From NCBI RefSeq assembly GCF_016908855.1, contig NZ_JAFBER010000001.1, positions 330,916 through 394,915 of the forward strand: a stretch of 64,000 nucleotides of DNA. Reading direction: 5' to 3'. The notes below the pieces were generated by a model. That model worked only from the letters and a program-made list of their open reading frames with translations. It was not told where the DNA came from and made no database searches. The translations under genes and the position numbers were made by a program. Origin of the DNA: Scopulibacillus daqui. Lineage in GTDB: Bacteria; Bacillota; Bacilli; Bacillales; Sporolactobacillaceae. This document shows, piece by piece, positions 18,049 to 27,466 of the stretch. Position 1 is the stretch's first letter. Every line of letters begins with the position of its first letter.

Positions 18049-18822
18049 TTGGGCGAGTTAAGATTGCCTTATAGAACAAAAAAGAACCGAACATACGGCA
18101 TTACTTCAATTGTTGATTTCGGGATTCCTTTGGGAGAACTCAAGAACATTTTATCCGATTATCATGAGTATATTGACATGGCAAAAATCGGCATTGGATC
18201 AGCTTATGTCACACCTCATATCAGTGAAAAAATTAACATATATCAAGCGTTTAATGTTATTCCTTATTGCGGAGGAACGCTTTTTGAGAAATTTTACTCG
18301 CAAAATAAATTGGATAAGTACTTGTTATATTTAAAGGATCTCAATGTAGATTGGATAGAAATCTCGACCGGGATTTTAGATATTCCGCTTGAAGAACGTT
18401 TGGCGCTTGTTCAGCGGTTAAAGAAGGATTTTAAAGTGATTGGCGAGGTCGGTTCTAAAGATACTCAAAAAAAGATGGCCGCTCCTGATTGGAATCATGA
18501 ATTAACCGCCTTATTGGATGCAGGCTGCCAATATGTGATTACGGAGGGGAGAGATTCAGGAACAGCCGGTATATATCGAAGCAATGGCCAAATTAAAGAA
18601 AACTTAATTTTTGATGTGATTCAAAATGTTGATTGCAAAAGAGTTATTTTTGAAGCGCCGCATGCGAAGAGTCAGATGTTTTTTATTAATCAAATAGGTG
18701 CAAACGCCAACCTTGGCAATGTCAAAATCCATGATGTATTATTATTGGAAGCCCAGCGGCTCGGTCTTCGTTCAGAAACCTTTTTTATGGAGGAAAAAGC
18801 CGATGCGGCTTATGTTAATTAG
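18049..18822 (+). CDS. comA: Phosphosulfolactate synthase
   Basis: A 257-residue ComA-family TIM-barrel enzyme (B. subtilis YitD) adding sulfite to phosphoenolpyruvate to give (R)-2-phospho-3-sulfolactate. Recognisable pieces are GITSIVDFGIPLGELKN, IDMAKIGIGSA, EISTGILDIPLEERL and the C-terminal IFEAPHAKSQMFFINQIG region (each shortened here). In spore formers this leads to 3-sulfolactate, a spore solute. TTG 18049 is the start, 9 bases after AGGGGAGGT. It overlaps the next gene by 20 bases. The usual second enzyme, ComB phosphatase, is not present in the window. Confidence 0.9.
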   Translation: MGELRLPYRTKKNRTYGITSIVDFGIPLGELKNILSDYHEYIDMAKIGIGSAYVTPHISEKINIYQAFNVIPYCGGTLFEKFYSQNKLDKYLLYLKDLNVDWIEISTGILDIPLEERLALVQRLKKDFKVIGEVGSKDTQKKMAAPDWNHELTALLDAGCQYVITEGRDSGTAGIYRSNGQIKENLIFDVIQNVDCKRVIFEAPHAKSQMFFINQIGANANLGNVKIHDVLLLEAQRLGLRSETFFMEEKADAAYVN

Positions 18823-19348
18823 GCATCTGCCGACTGAATGGAACGAGAAGGGCCTTTTACAAGGAAAAAGAAACACAGCCATTGATGAAAAGTCATTGAT
18901 AAATCAGAAGGCCGGCATTTGTCATAACAAAAAAATCCTTGAGAAGTTTAAGCCGTTTGATTGTGTACTGGCAAGCGAATTATTAAGAACTCAACAAACA
19001 GCTAAAGTTTATGGATTTGACTTTCATGCAGAGCCTTTATTAAATGAACTGGATTTCGGGGAATTTGAAGGAACGGAAAAAGAAACGTTCGTTCAAAACC
19101 ATATAGACTGGCTCTCTCATCCTAAGAAGCTGATATTAGGGGAAAGTTTGGCTGATTTCGAGCATAGAATTTTCCAATTTATTCAATGTTATAGGAAATA
19201 TGAGCAAGTGTTAGCTTTTGGGCATGGTTCGTGGATCAGAGGGCTGATTTCTATTGTCAATTATGGTGATATTAATCAAATGAATAGAATAAATGTTGAT
19301 AATAATGAACTGATCCTTCTTGAAGTGCCTTCCTTTATTGTTCATTAA
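18803..19348 (+). CDS. Histidine phosphatase family protein (phosphoglycerate-mutase-like)
   Basis: A 181-residue histidine phosphatase. The phosphorylated His lies in LMLIRHLPTEWN, where the family RHG is RHL. SELLRTQQTAKV and the second catalytic His in FGHGSWIRG are in place. The start ATG 18803 follows GGAGGAAAAAG and overlaps the end of comA by 20 bases, a coupled arrangement. It therefore may hydrolyse phosphosulfolactate in place of ComB. That function is inferred only from position; other members act on many sugar and carboxylic phosphates. Confidence 0.82.
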   Translation: MRLMLIRHLPTEWNEKGLLQGKRNTAIDEKSLINQKAGICHNKKILEKFKPFDCVLASELLRTQQTAKVYGFDFHAEPLLNELDFGEFEGTEKETFVQNHIDWLSHPKKLILGESLADFEHRIFQFIQCYRKYEQVLAFGHGSWIRGLISIVNYGDINQMNRINVDNNELILLEVPSFIVH

Positions 19349-19416
19349 GAGAGAACAGTGACAACTGGCTTTCAGAAGACGATGGCAAGGGGAACATTCG
19401 CAAACATATTCTATTA

Positions 19417-19510
19417 GCTTAACTCCCGTCATAAATTTGAATGACTAAAACGGGACGCGGACAAATATAATTTAATAACCTTATTCCATTTCTAGCGGCG
19501 GGAGTTAAGC
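19417..19510 (+). repeat. Long-range 12-bp inverted repeat enclosing the YitE-like Shine-Dalgarno
   Basis: GCTTAACTCCCG (19417-19428) is the exact inverted complement of CGGGAGTTAAGC (19499-19510), with 70 bases between. The right arm contains the GGGAG ribosome site six bases before the ATG at 19516, so pairing would hide it. Confidence 0.7.
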
Positions 19511-19515
19511 GGACG

Positions 19516-20103
19516 ATGTTTAATAGAGAAATGAAAAGGTTTATGATGCTGACAATTGGGGGATTTGTTCAAGGGTTAGGAATGGCCCTTTTTCTTTTCC
19601 CGCATCATATTCCATCCGGCGGTGCAGCAGGGATAGCTGTTCTGATGAACCATTTATTGCCTTTATCTTTAGGGTTTTCATTATGGCTGAATAATTTTTC
19701 AATGCTGTTTCTTGCGTTTAAATGGTTTGGTTATGCTTGGACAATAAGGACGATGTATGCAGTTACAGTAACTTCTGTAACCGTTCATTGGGCGGGCTTG
19801 TTCATTGACATGCCTCATTTGCATATCGCATTGGACATACTATTGGGCGGCATACTCTTTGGCATCGGTGTCGGCATTTTAATAAAGTATGATGCATCAA
19901 GCGGCGGTATGGTTGTGCCGGCATTATTAATTTCTTCATCACGGCATTTGCGGCCGGGGCAGACGATGTTTTGGATTAACCTATCCATTTTCTTACTAAC
20001 CGCTCTTGTTATTGATCTTAAAATTGTTATCTTTGCGATCATTTGCCAATGGTTTTCAACAAAAGTGATTGATTTGACTAATCGGCGGTCTTTATCTGTT
20101 TAA
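19516..20103 (+). CDS. yitE: YitT/YitE-type membrane protein
   Basis: A 195-residue integral membrane protein with about five helices of the YitT (DUF161) family, showing the IPSGGAAGIAVLMNHLLPLSLG and KYDASSGGMVVPALL elements. It is the short form without the C-terminal soluble DUF2179 domain. It lies after comA and the phosphatase in the order seen for yitCDE in B. subtilis, so a role in transport of sulfolactate or its precursors is possible. Its ribosome site is inside the inverted repeat described at 19417-19510. Confidence 0.78.
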   Translation: MFNREMKRFMMLTIGGFVQGLGMALFLFPHHIPSGGAAGIAVLMNHLLPLSLGFSLWLNNFSMLFLAFKWFGYAWTIRTMYAVTVTSVTVHWAGLFIDMPHLHIALDILLGGILFGIGVGILIKYDASSGGMVVPALLISSSRHLRPGQTMFWINLSIFLLTALVIDLKIVIFAIICQWFSTKVIDLTNRRSLSV

Positions 20104-20300
20104 GGTTCAAATAATCATAGGATTTTCTATGAGGATGAATTGATCTTAATTTCGATGACCGCCTCATATGCTTTTGGCGAAAATTATGCTATCTTGTTAA
20201 TGAGAAAAAAACATATAATTAAAGCAGACATGACTTGTTTATTTAAGCGAGATTGGCTTGGAAGAAACGCCTTCAGTCGATTTTGATTAAATAGTGTCTA

Positions 20301-20327
20301 AAAAACAGCTGTAAAGCTGGTTTTTTT
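20301..20327 (+). terminator. Terminator after the YitE-like gene
   Basis: CAGCT-GTAA-AGCTG stem with A-rich left flank and seven T (20321-20327). The rest of the 319-base gap 20104-20422 shows no gene. Confidence 0.75.
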
Positions 20328-20422
20328 GTGCAAAGATACAATGCTGATTTAGGGGAAAATGTTATGATTCCTTTCCGTTAAGGCAACGATATTAATGAAA
20401 ATATGGGAAAAGAGGATTATCA

Positions 20423-21280
20423 ATGTCAAGATTACAAGCAGGAACCATTCACACCTTGAAAGTTGCACGCCAGGCGCCTTTTGGCTACTTTTTATCAAAT
20501 GGCCAAGAAGATGTGCTGTTACATAACAATGAGTTAAAAGAAGGATTTGATGCAAGCGAACCTCAGACAGTTTTTTTATACCAGGATCATCAGGGAAGGC
20601 TGTCAGCGACGATGACGATTCCGACCGTTCAAATCGGAAGTTATGACTGGGTTGAAGTCGCCGGGGCAAAGCGCCAATTAGGGGTCTTTGTTTCAATCGG
20701 CATCAATAAAGATATCCTGATTTCAAAGGATGACCTGCCTTTAATAGAAACATTATGGCCAGCCAAAGGAGATAAATTGTATTGCACATTAAAAAATGAT
20801 AAAAAAGGCCGCTTATTTGCAGTGCCGGCGACGGAAAATGTGATGCGTGAAATCGCTCATCCCGCAGCAGAAGATGATTTTAACAAGAATATTCACGGAT
20901 ATGTTTACCGGTTAATCAAGGAAGGTTCTTTTATGATGACTGAGGAAGGATTTCTCGGTTTTATTCATAAATCCCAAAGGCAGGAAGAACCGCGCCTCGG
21001 CCAAAAAGTCGAAGGAAGAATTATTGAAGTTAAGGAAGATGGGTCTGTAAATGTTTCATTATTAGGCAGAAGCCATGAATCCATAGACGACGATGCGGAA
21101 AGGATATATCGTTTCTTGGAAGGGCGCGGCGGAGCAATGCCTTATTCTGATAAAAGTCTTCCCGAAGACATAAAAGAAAGATTTGGCATAAGCAAGGCGG
21201 CTTTTAAACGCGCTTTAGGCAGATTAATGAGAGAAGGTAAAGTATACCAAAAAGAAGGCTGGACCTATTTAAAGAAATAA
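20423..21280 (+). CDS. yitL: CvfB/YitL-type S1 RNA-binding protein
   Basis: A 285-residue protein with three S1-like OB modules and a C-terminal winged helix (IKERFGISKAAFKRALGRL, ~residues 247-265). The N-terminal stretch MSRLQAGTIHTLKVARQAP and KSQRQEEPRLGQKVEGRI in the third module match CvfB (conserved virulence factor B)/YitL. It is an RNA-binding factor thought to influence post-transcriptional regulation. The ATG follows AGAGGATTAT, a moderate ribosome site. It is monocistronic. Confidence 0.88.
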   Translation: MSRLQAGTIHTLKVARQAPFGYFLSNGQEDVLLHNNELKEGFDASEPQTVFLYQDHQGRLSATMTIPTVQIGSYDWVEVAGAKRQLGVFVSIGINKDILISKDDLPLIETLWPAKGDKLYCTLKNDKKGRLFAVPATENVMREIAHPAAEDDFNKNIHGYVYRLIKEGSFMMTEEGFLGFIHKSQRQEEPRLGQKVEGRIIEVKEDGSVNVSLLGRSHESIDDDAERIYRFLEGRGGAMPYSDKSLPEDIKERFGISKAAFKRALGRLMREGKVYQKEGWTYLKK

Positions 21281-21471
21281 GGGTTCCATCATGTTAATAT
21301 CAAGTCCTGGAAACTTGTCGATAGGAGAGGAAATCATTTCTCTTCTATCGGCAATCAATAATTGCATTTTTCGACAATGAGAAAGTTGCGCCAAAAGGAA
21401 ATTTGCAGAATTTGTTTGTAAATCTCTCCAAAATGAAGCAATGTTGTGATATATTTAACTAGTAGAATTTA

Positions 21472-21485
21472 TGAAAGCGTTTTAG
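21472..21485 (+). promoter_or_regulatory. Possible CcpA cre site before proline dehydrogenase
   Basis: TGAAAGCGTTTTAG matches 12 of 14 positions of the cre consensus TGNAARCGNWWWCA, failing at the last two. It ends just where the ribosome site begins, which would suit roadblock repression. Weak evidence. Confidence 0.3.
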
Positions 21486-21496
21486 GAGGGTGCAGC

Positions 21497-22417
21497 ATGA
21501 TTGAACAAATGATGCGGAATTTCTTTTTGTTCTTAGGGGAAAACAAAAAAATGACGAAGCTTGCCAAAAAGTACGGTCTTAGTTTAGGGGCAAGCCGCTT
21601 TGTAGCTGGAGCAACGCTTGAGGATTCTCTTGACGCTCTCCGTAAATTAAATAAAAAAGGATTTTCGATAACGCTCGATCACCTTGGCGAGTTTGTTGAT
21701 AACGAAAAAGAAGCCAATGAAATGACGGATCATTGCATTGAGGCCATTGAATTTATAGATAAACACAATCTCGATTCGCAATTGTCGCTGAAAATCACAT
21801 CAATGGGGCTGGATATCAGCCGTGAGCTTTGCATGAAAAACATGCGCCGAATTATGGATAAGGCGAAACAGCACGGCGTTTTCGTTACAATTGATATGGA
21901 AGACCATTCCCGATGCGGCGTCACATTGGAAGTATTTAAAGAATTGAAACAGGAATACGATAACATCGGGACAGTGATTCAAGCTTATCTGTATCGGACC
22001 ATCGATGATCTTAATGAACTAGATGAATACCAACCGCGGCTTCGGATTGTTAAGGGCGCGTACAAAGAACCGGAAGAAGTGGCATTTCCAAATAAAAAAG
22101 ACGTCGATCAAAATTTCAAAAATTTGATTCAAATCCATTTATTAAGAGGCCGCTTCACCTCAATTGCTACCCATGATGATGAGATCATCCGTTTTACCAA
22201 AGAATTGGTTAAGAGGCACAATATTCCGAAAGATCAGTTTGAATTCCAAATGTTATATGGCATTCGTCCTGAACGCCAAGAAGAAATCATTAAAGAAGGT
22301 TATAATATGCGGATTTATGTACCATACGGCGATGATTGGTACGGCTATAACATGCGCCGCTTAGCCGAACGTCCGGCAAACGTTGCTTTTGTGCTTAAAG
22401 GCATTATGAAAAAGTAA
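21497..22417 (+). CDS. Proline dehydrogenase
   Basis: A 306-residue monofunctional PRODH (PutB/FadM type), an FAD-dependent TIM barrel that oxidises proline to pyrroline-5-carboxylate at the membrane. Conserved elements include VTIDMEDHSRCGVT, QAYLYRT, RIVKGAYKEP, IATHDDEII, EFQMLYGIRPE and the C-terminal YGYNMRRLAERPAN substrate-binding signature. The start is ATG 21497, 6 bases after AGGAGGG; the open frame extends upstream without a ribosome site. The P5C dehydrogenase gene is not in the window. Confidence 0.95.
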   Translation: MIEQMMRNFFLFLGENKKMTKLAKKYGLSLGASRFVAGATLEDSLDALRKLNKKGFSITLDHLGEFVDNEKEANEMTDHCIEAIEFIDKHNLDSQLSLKITSMGLDISRELCMKNMRRIMDKAKQHGVFVTIDMEDHSRCGVTLEVFKELKQEYDNIGTVIQAYLYRTIDDLNELDEYQPRLRIVKGAYKEPEEVAFPNKKDVDQNFKNLIQIHLLRGRFTSIATHDDEIIRFTKELVKRHNIPKDQFEFQMLYGIRPERQEEIIKEGYNMRIYVPYGDDWYGYNMRRLAERPANVAFVLKGIMKK

Positions 22418-22447
22418 TTTTAAGTCTAAAAAAAGGAGATTATAGTA

Positions 22448-23257
22448 ATGGCTGAAAAGAGTATTATTGAAAATACTCCTGAGCCGCGCACGAGAATGAA
22501 TCTTGCTGAAGATTTATGTAAACTTGGCTTGGCATCCGGAATGACCGTGATTGTCCACTCCTCGATGAGTTCAATTGGATGGGTCTGCGGCGGGCCTGTT
22601 GCTGTTGTGCAAGCGCTGATGGATGTTATTACGCCGCAAGGAACGATCGTCATGCCGGCGCAGACCACCCATTATTCTGATCCTGCTTGCTGGGAAAATC
22701 CGCCCGTACCAACTGCTTGGCATGAAAAAATAAGAAAGGAAATGCCAGCATTTGAATCGGAAATCACGCCGACATTAGGAATGGGAGTGATTGCAGAAAC
22801 TTTCCGGACTTTTCCGTCTGTTTATAGAAGCAATCACCCGGCTTATTCATTTGCAGCGTGGGGGAAAGATGCTGAAGCAATCACCCATAGCCATTCGCTT
22901 GATAATGGGTTAGGAGAAAGGTCGCCTCTTGCCCGTATTTACGAAAAAGACGGTTGGATTCTTATGCTTGGAACCGGCTATAATACGAATACCTCTTTCC
23001 ATCTTGCCGAGTATCGGTCAGGCGTCAGAAAAGCCATTCAAGCCGGAGCCCCGATAATAGAAAATGGCAAACGGGTTTGGAGCACCTACCATGATATTGC
23101 ATTAGATGAAGAATGTTTTCAAGAAATTGGAGATGAAATGGAAAAAGTGATTCCTGTAAAACGGGGAAAAGCCGGTTCAGCACGCTCCTATTTATTCCGT
23201 CAGCGCGAGGCTGTTGATTTTGCAAAGGCATGGCTTATCCGTTCATGTTCAAAATAG
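22448..23257 (+). CDS. AAC(3)-type aminoglycoside N-acetyltransferase family protein
   Basis: A 269-residue acetyl-CoA-dependent enzyme of the YokD/AAC(3) family. VIVHSSMSSIGWVCGGP near residues 35-51, MPAQTTHYSDP, TLGMGVIAETFR, RSNHPAYSFAAWG and LGERSPLARIY are family hallmarks. Chromosomal members like this often have no proven antibiotic substrate. AAAAAGGAGATT precedes the ATG. It starts 30 bases after proline dehydrogenase and may be cotranscribed. Confidence 0.88.
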   Translation: MAEKSIIENTPEPRTRMNLAEDLCKLGLASGMTVIVHSSMSSIGWVCGGPVAVVQALMDVITPQGTIVMPAQTTHYSDPACWENPPVPTAWHEKIRKEMPAFESEITPTLGMGVIAETFRTFPSVYRSNHPAYSFAAWGKDAEAITHSHSLDNGLGERSPLARIYEKDGWILMLGTGYNTNTSFHLAEYRSGVRKAIQAGAPIIENGKRVWSTYHDIALDEECFQEIGDEMEKVIPVKRGKAGSARSYLFRQREAVDFAKAWLIRSCSK

Positions 23258-23281
23258 ATGAATGATTTTTCAAAGCGGTTC

Positions 23282-23307
23282 AAGCGTCTTGTCAGGCGCT
23301 TTTTTTT
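23282..23307 (+). terminator. Terminator after the AAC(3)-like gene
   Basis: AAGCGTC pairs with GGCGCTT, followed by a run of T to 23307. The following bases to 23619 hold no gene I can support. Confidence 0.65.
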
Positions 23308-23619
23308 GTTTAGAAAATATTCGAGCGATATCGTCAAAGGCTGCAAACGTGCTTTTTATAAATCAATCATTTCAGAAATGACATATGATATATTTGGATA
23401 AGTGATCCTTTTCCATTTGCCGAAGAATGCTAGAAAGCAGCATAACAATGATTTTGTCCTCTGGTGCGGCCAATGGCTTAGAACAATTTGACTAAAGGGT
23501 TTTAAGTTATTGTTCTCGAAATATTAAATAAACCATGGATGCCTCATTCAATGTTTTAGTTGATTGTAATAGGCTCAAATGGTTCCGGAGGCATTCATCT
23601 TATAAGGAGGGTAAAATTT

Positions 23620-24339
23620 ATGCCTTTAAAAAAATATGGTGTGCTTAAAGGAAAAGCGATTGACTCAAAGCAAGGCAGTGACAGCAGTCCCCATTACCAA
23701 GTATTAATAGAGGATGACCAGGGTACAAAATATCGGATTGCCATAAATATTAAATCGCAATCATCCCCTTCAGAAGTTTTATATTTTGTCAGCGAAGATT
23801 TTAATTCAGGCGACATTACAAAACTGCCTCATCTAGAGACTGGCTTTACAGAAATTAATCATAATCATCCGGATATCGCATTGGATTATATACGCGGAAA
23901 ATTATTCGATCCAAAGAAAATGATCCCTCTTCCTGCCAATATTCCTGGTCCTAATAACGATTTAAATGACAAAATTAATCATTATTTTCAAGAAGCTATA
24001 AATAAAAAAGCGGTTGTTTACGCGTTTGGCGACAGATGGGGTCCTGAAATGGGGCAGCCGGATCAATATTTTAACTTTATGCCCGGCAACGGCATTCACG
24101 ACATACACATGAATCAAGGCAATGTGGGGAAATGGCAGCAGGATAACGGGACATGGCAAGACGGCGGTGTCTTAATTTACTTTGAAGAGACTGGCAAGTG
24201 GGTTGGCATGTTTTTGGCTTTTCAGTCTCAATCGTGGTGTACAGATGACCAAGGGAATGCGACGCGTCCCGTTGAAGAATGCAATTATAAAAATTTTGAC
24301 CAAAAAAGGCGTCAAACAAACGAGAAAAGCAAAAAATAG
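23620..24339 (+). CDS. DUF2278 family protein (YukJ-like)
   Basis: A 239-residue soluble protein starting MPLKKYGVLKGKAID, the DUF2278 opening. RIAINIKSQ, the segment ending in LDYIRG, and VYAFGDRWGPE followed by GIHDIHMNQGN and GVLIYFEETGKWVGMFLAFQSQSW are consistent with family members. The start ATG 23620 follows AAGGAGGG. The function of the family is unknown. It is monocistronic and closed by a terminator. Confidence 0.85.
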   Translation: MPLKKYGVLKGKAIDSKQGSDSSPHYQVLIEDDQGTKYRIAINIKSQSSPSEVLYFVSEDFNSGDITKLPHLETGFTEINHNHPDIALDYIRGKLFDPKKMIPLPANIPGPNNDLNDKINHYFQEAINKKAVVYAFGDRWGPEMGQPDQYFNFMPGNGIHDIHMNQGNVGKWQQDNGTWQDGGVLIYFEETGKWVGMFLAFQSQSWCTDDQGNATRPVEECNYKNFDQKRRQTNEKSKK

Positions 24340-24349
24340 AATCTTAAGC

Positions 24350-24379
24350 AGGCAGTAGGCTAAGCTTACTGCCTTTATA
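24350..24379 (+). terminator. Terminator after the DUF2278 gene
   Basis: AGGCAGTA (24350-24357) pairs with TACTGCCT (24367-24374); a GGCT/AGC inner pair extends the stem. The T-run is short. Confidence 0.65.
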
Positions 24380-24559
24380 TTTCAGCAATAAATGCTGCCG
24401 CGTCTTAAGATGACTCCCCTTAACAGGATAATAGCTTTGTAAGGTCGAAGTAATGTGTATGCCTGATAGAAAAAATCTAAATGCCATGTCATGTATCGTG
24501 AAGAACGGTTAAACAGGCTTATTTTTTCAATTCAGCATTGATCAGCAGAGGGGACGTAT

Positions 24560-26008
24560 ATGCAGAAGATATTATGTTTTTTCTTGGCGCTATCCATCTT
24601 CATCATTGGTGTTTCTGGAAAAAGTCTGGCAGACGGACAAACAAATCAGCAGAAAAAAATTGACCAGCTGATTACTAACGATATGAAAAAAGGCAAAATA
24701 CCCGGCTTAGCAGTCGTGATTATTAAAAATGGCCAAACGATATATAAAAAGGGCTATGGCTATGCGGATATGAAATCTAAAAAAAGAGTCTCGGGAAGCA
24801 CTAAGTTTCAGTTAGCTTCTTTGACGAAAGCATTTACCGGGCTTGAAATCATGAGGCTCGCCAACCTTGGATTTATAAATCTGAATGACAGCGTATCTGA
24901 ATATATCTCTTGGTTTCACGTTAATTATAACGGCAAGCCGGTACAGATAACGGTTAAGGAACTGTTGGAACAGTCCAGCGGCATACCATCTGATGACATT
25001 CTGAGAATACCTGTTTCGACAGCCGATGATGCTCTTGAAAAGGGTGTAAAACATGTTGCTGGCATTAATTTAAGCAGTCAGCCAGGCGAAAAATTTATTT
25101 ACTCGAACATCAATTTTAATATTTTAGGCCTTATCATTGAGACAGTAACTGGAAAAAAATACGAGGATGTGATGCGGCAGGCCGTTTTTCATCCTTTAGG
25201 GTTAAACCATACATCTGTAAGGACGACACCGAATCCCGATCATATGACTAAAGGATATAAAGTCAGCTTCTTGGCGCCGCGGGAATACTTTAAGCCTGCG
25301 GATAAGAGCATAGGGCCGGCGGCGAATATCATTTTAGACAGCCGTGATATGGAACGGTGGATGGCTATTAATTTAGGATTAGTTAAGATACCGGGATTGC
25401 AGCTGATAAGTTTATCTGATGATAATAAATTTCATTATTTTGCAGGCTGGATGTTCGATCCGGATGAATCAATCATTTATCACAGCGGGAATTTGCCAAA
25501 CAATTCAGCCTATATTTTATTGGAACCGAAGAACAAAAACGGGATAGCCGTTTTAGCCAATTCAAACTCTCCTTATACGAGGGCCATTGCTAAAGGAATC
25601 GATAACATATTACACGGCAAGGAAGGCTTTGGAGAATATAAAGACGAATTTGTTTATGCAGATCGAGTTAGCACTATTGCAGTGATTTTCTGCTGTCCTA
25701 TGATTTTATTATTGCTATGGCGGCTGGTGACAATAGTAAGACAGATGCACCAAAAACAAAGGGTATATATTAGAAATGGTCTTTCTTATTGTACAATCAT
25801 TGCTGCCATTATTTTGATCGCTGCGATTTGCCTTACTGCCTATAGGCTGCCAAGTTTGGTTTTTGGAAACCCTTATTGGTCTTATGTTAATGATTGGTAT
25901 TCCAGTGCGGTTAAGTACGCGGCCACATTGTTTGTGTGTTTCAGCATTTTATTAATTACCAACTTGACATTAGCCATTAACACGAAACAAACCAATCAGT
26001 CATTCTAA
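24560..26008 (+). CDS. Class C beta-lactamase-like serine hydrolase, membrane anchored
   Basis: A 482-residue exported protein: signal peptide of ~25 residues, then a penicillin-binding-protein/beta-lactamase fold with the nucleophile motif S87-L-T-K90, Y181-S-N183 and HSG in YHSGNLPNN. Three hydrophobic helices at ~365-480 place it in the membrane with the catalytic domain outside. Such FmtA/PBP4*/esterase-like proteins act on D-amino peptides or esters of the wall; substrate unknown. GCAGAGGGGACGTAT precedes the ATG. A strong hairpin follows it. Confidence 0.85.
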   Translation: MQKILCFFLALSIFIIGVSGKSLADGQTNQQKKIDQLITNDMKKGKIPGLAVVIIKNGQTIYKKGYGYADMKSKKRVSGSTKFQLASLTKAFTGLEIMRLANLGFINLNDSVSEYISWFHVNYNGKPVQITVKELLEQSSGIPSDDILRIPVSTADDALEKGVKHVAGINLSSQPGEKFIYSNINFNILGLIIETVTGKKYEDVMRQAVFHPLGLNHTSVRTTPNPDHMTKGYKVSFLAPREYFKPADKSIGPAANIILDSRDMERWMAINLGLVKIPGLQLISLSDDNKFHYFAGWMFDPDESIIYHSGNLPNNSAYILLEPKNKNGIAVLANSNSPYTRAIAKGIDNILHGKEGFGEYKDEFVYADRVSTIAVIFCCPMILLLLWRLVTIVRQMHQKQRVYIRNGLSYCTIIAAIILIAAICLTAYRLPSLVFGNPYWSYVNDWYSSAVKYAATLFVCFSILLITNLTLAINTKQTNQSF

Positions 26009-26012
26009 TATG

Positions 26013-26063
26013 CTCCCCTTCCGGCAGACAGATTAAAATAAAATCTGACTGCTTGAAGGGGAG
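26013..26063 (+). terminator. Long hairpin downstream of the serine hydrolase
   Basis: CTCCCCTT pairs with AAGGGGAG, with inner pairs CAGA/TCTG around an A-rich loop. It lacks a clear T-run, so it may be an RNA stability element rather than a terminator. Confidence 0.5.
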
Positions 26064-26210
26064 TAAACTGTATCTGTTTAACAAATGATTGAAGCTTTAA
26101 TCGGGATCTTATATTGTCGCGGCGTGTGAAGATTTGATTGGCATCTGGCATGCTGATTATGATTTCTTATTTCATTGCTTAGAAGACGGCAATGGCATTA
26201 AAAATCTTAT

Positions 26211-27377
26211 CTAGAAAGTTGTTTTTGCAGGGCTATGGATATAGGTTCTTAACAGAATAAATACCAACCCTGCTATTAACGATAGAAATCCAACTAATAC
26301 GACATATTGTGTGCCTAATTCTGATATAAATAATCCGCCTGCAGCTGAACCAATTGTTGTTCCTAAGTTAGCGGACGTTAAAAATAACCCATTGGCGAAA
26401 TCAGGAGCTTCAGGAGCCGCAGACATCATCCAATATTGATTAATATTAGCCCCTGTTCCAGCGGATATTCCCCAAATTAAGGTAATGACTGCCATAGGTG
26501 CGGTAAACTGTCCAAATAGGAATAATATGATGTAAACAGCTCCCAATACAAAAGGATACGCCACTACAGATTTGACGGCACTTTTAGTCAGGAGCTTCCC
26601 TGCGGCTATGTTTCCAATAATATTGGCTCCGCCATATATGACTAACATTAAACTAATGGTATTCGGGGATATTTTCGTAACAGTTTTCAGATATTCAGCA
26701 AGGTAACTATAAACGCCAAATATCGCTGAATTGATGCAAATGACAGCCGCAACGGAAAGCCAAGTATGTAATTTCTTTAATACTGATAATTGTGCACCGT
26801 AAGAAAGTCTTTCCTTAACGGGCATAGATGGTATAAATAATAATGTAGCAATGAATGCTAGAGCATTGACAACTGCAAAGAATGCCATCGCCGTTTGCAA
26901 AGAAGCTGCACTAGCAATAAAACTTGCGATTGGTACACCGATGACCATACCCGCAGATACGCCAATCATGACTTTAGAAACAGCTTTTGGAGCTTCTTCC
27001 TCACTCACTGTGGCGGCCGCTGCGGTAAAAGCCAATGAACAATAAATGGGATGAAAAAAGGCTGGAATGACACGGGCAAGTAATGCAATAGTAAAGTTAG
27101 TTGTAAATATGGAAACAATATTTCCTAAAACGAAAACACCGAGTACGAGCAACATGACCTTCTTTCGATTTATGCCCGAAAACAATAACGGCATTGTTGG
27201 ACCTGATACTGCAACAATAAGGGCAAAAAGACTCACCATCAAACCTGCCTTTGATACACTGACATCAAAGTGGCCAGCAATAGAAGGAAGTATCCCAATA
27301 ATACCCATTTCAGTATTTATGATACCGAAAACGCCTATGGCTAATATAAATATAATCAAATGATTTCGTTTTGCCAA
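26211..27377 (-). CDS. MFS transporter, AraJ/DHA1-type efflux
   Basis: A 388-residue, 12-helix major facilitator beginning AKRNHLIIFILAIGVFGIINTEMGIIGILP, here cited for the NTEMGIIGILP element that marks the sugar-efflux/chloramphenicol-efflux (AraJ/YdhP) group. It starts with TTG 27377 behind AGGAG. It lies head to head with a LysR regulator, with a broken dehydrogenase gene between. Such triplets usually are one regulated unit, so this pump is probably under control of that LysR protein. Substrate unknown. Confidence 0.83.
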   Translation of the reverse strand: MAKRNHLIIFILAIGVFGIINTEMGIIGILPSIAGHFDVSVSKAGLMVSLFALIVAVSGPTMPLLFSGINRKKVMLLVLGVFVLGNIVSIFTTNFTIALLARVIPAFFHPIYCSLAFTAAAATVSEEEAPKAVSKVMIGVSAGMVIGVPIASFIASAASLQTAMAFFAVVNALAFIATLLFIPSMPVKERLSYGAQLSVLKKLHTWLSVAAVICINSAIFGVYSYLAEYLKTVTKISPNTISLMLVIYGGANIIGNIAAGKLLTKSAVKSVVAYPFVLGAVYIILFLFGQFTAPMAVITLIWGISAGTGANINQYWMMSAAPEAPDFANGLFLTSANLGTTIGSAAGGLFISELGTQYVVLVGFLSLIAGLVFILLRTYIHSPAKTTF

Positions 27378-27466
27378 AATAACAACTCCTATCTTAGTTG
27401 TGTCAAATTAGGCTGTCTCGTTTTTTTGCAGGTGCAGGGATCGAACGCGAACATAAAATTCCTGTC

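Noticed and set aside
26120..26210. Peptide-like frame ending GNGIKNLI before the MFS gene
   Set aside because: About 35 codons after a stop with no start; looks like a gene tail but too short to identify.
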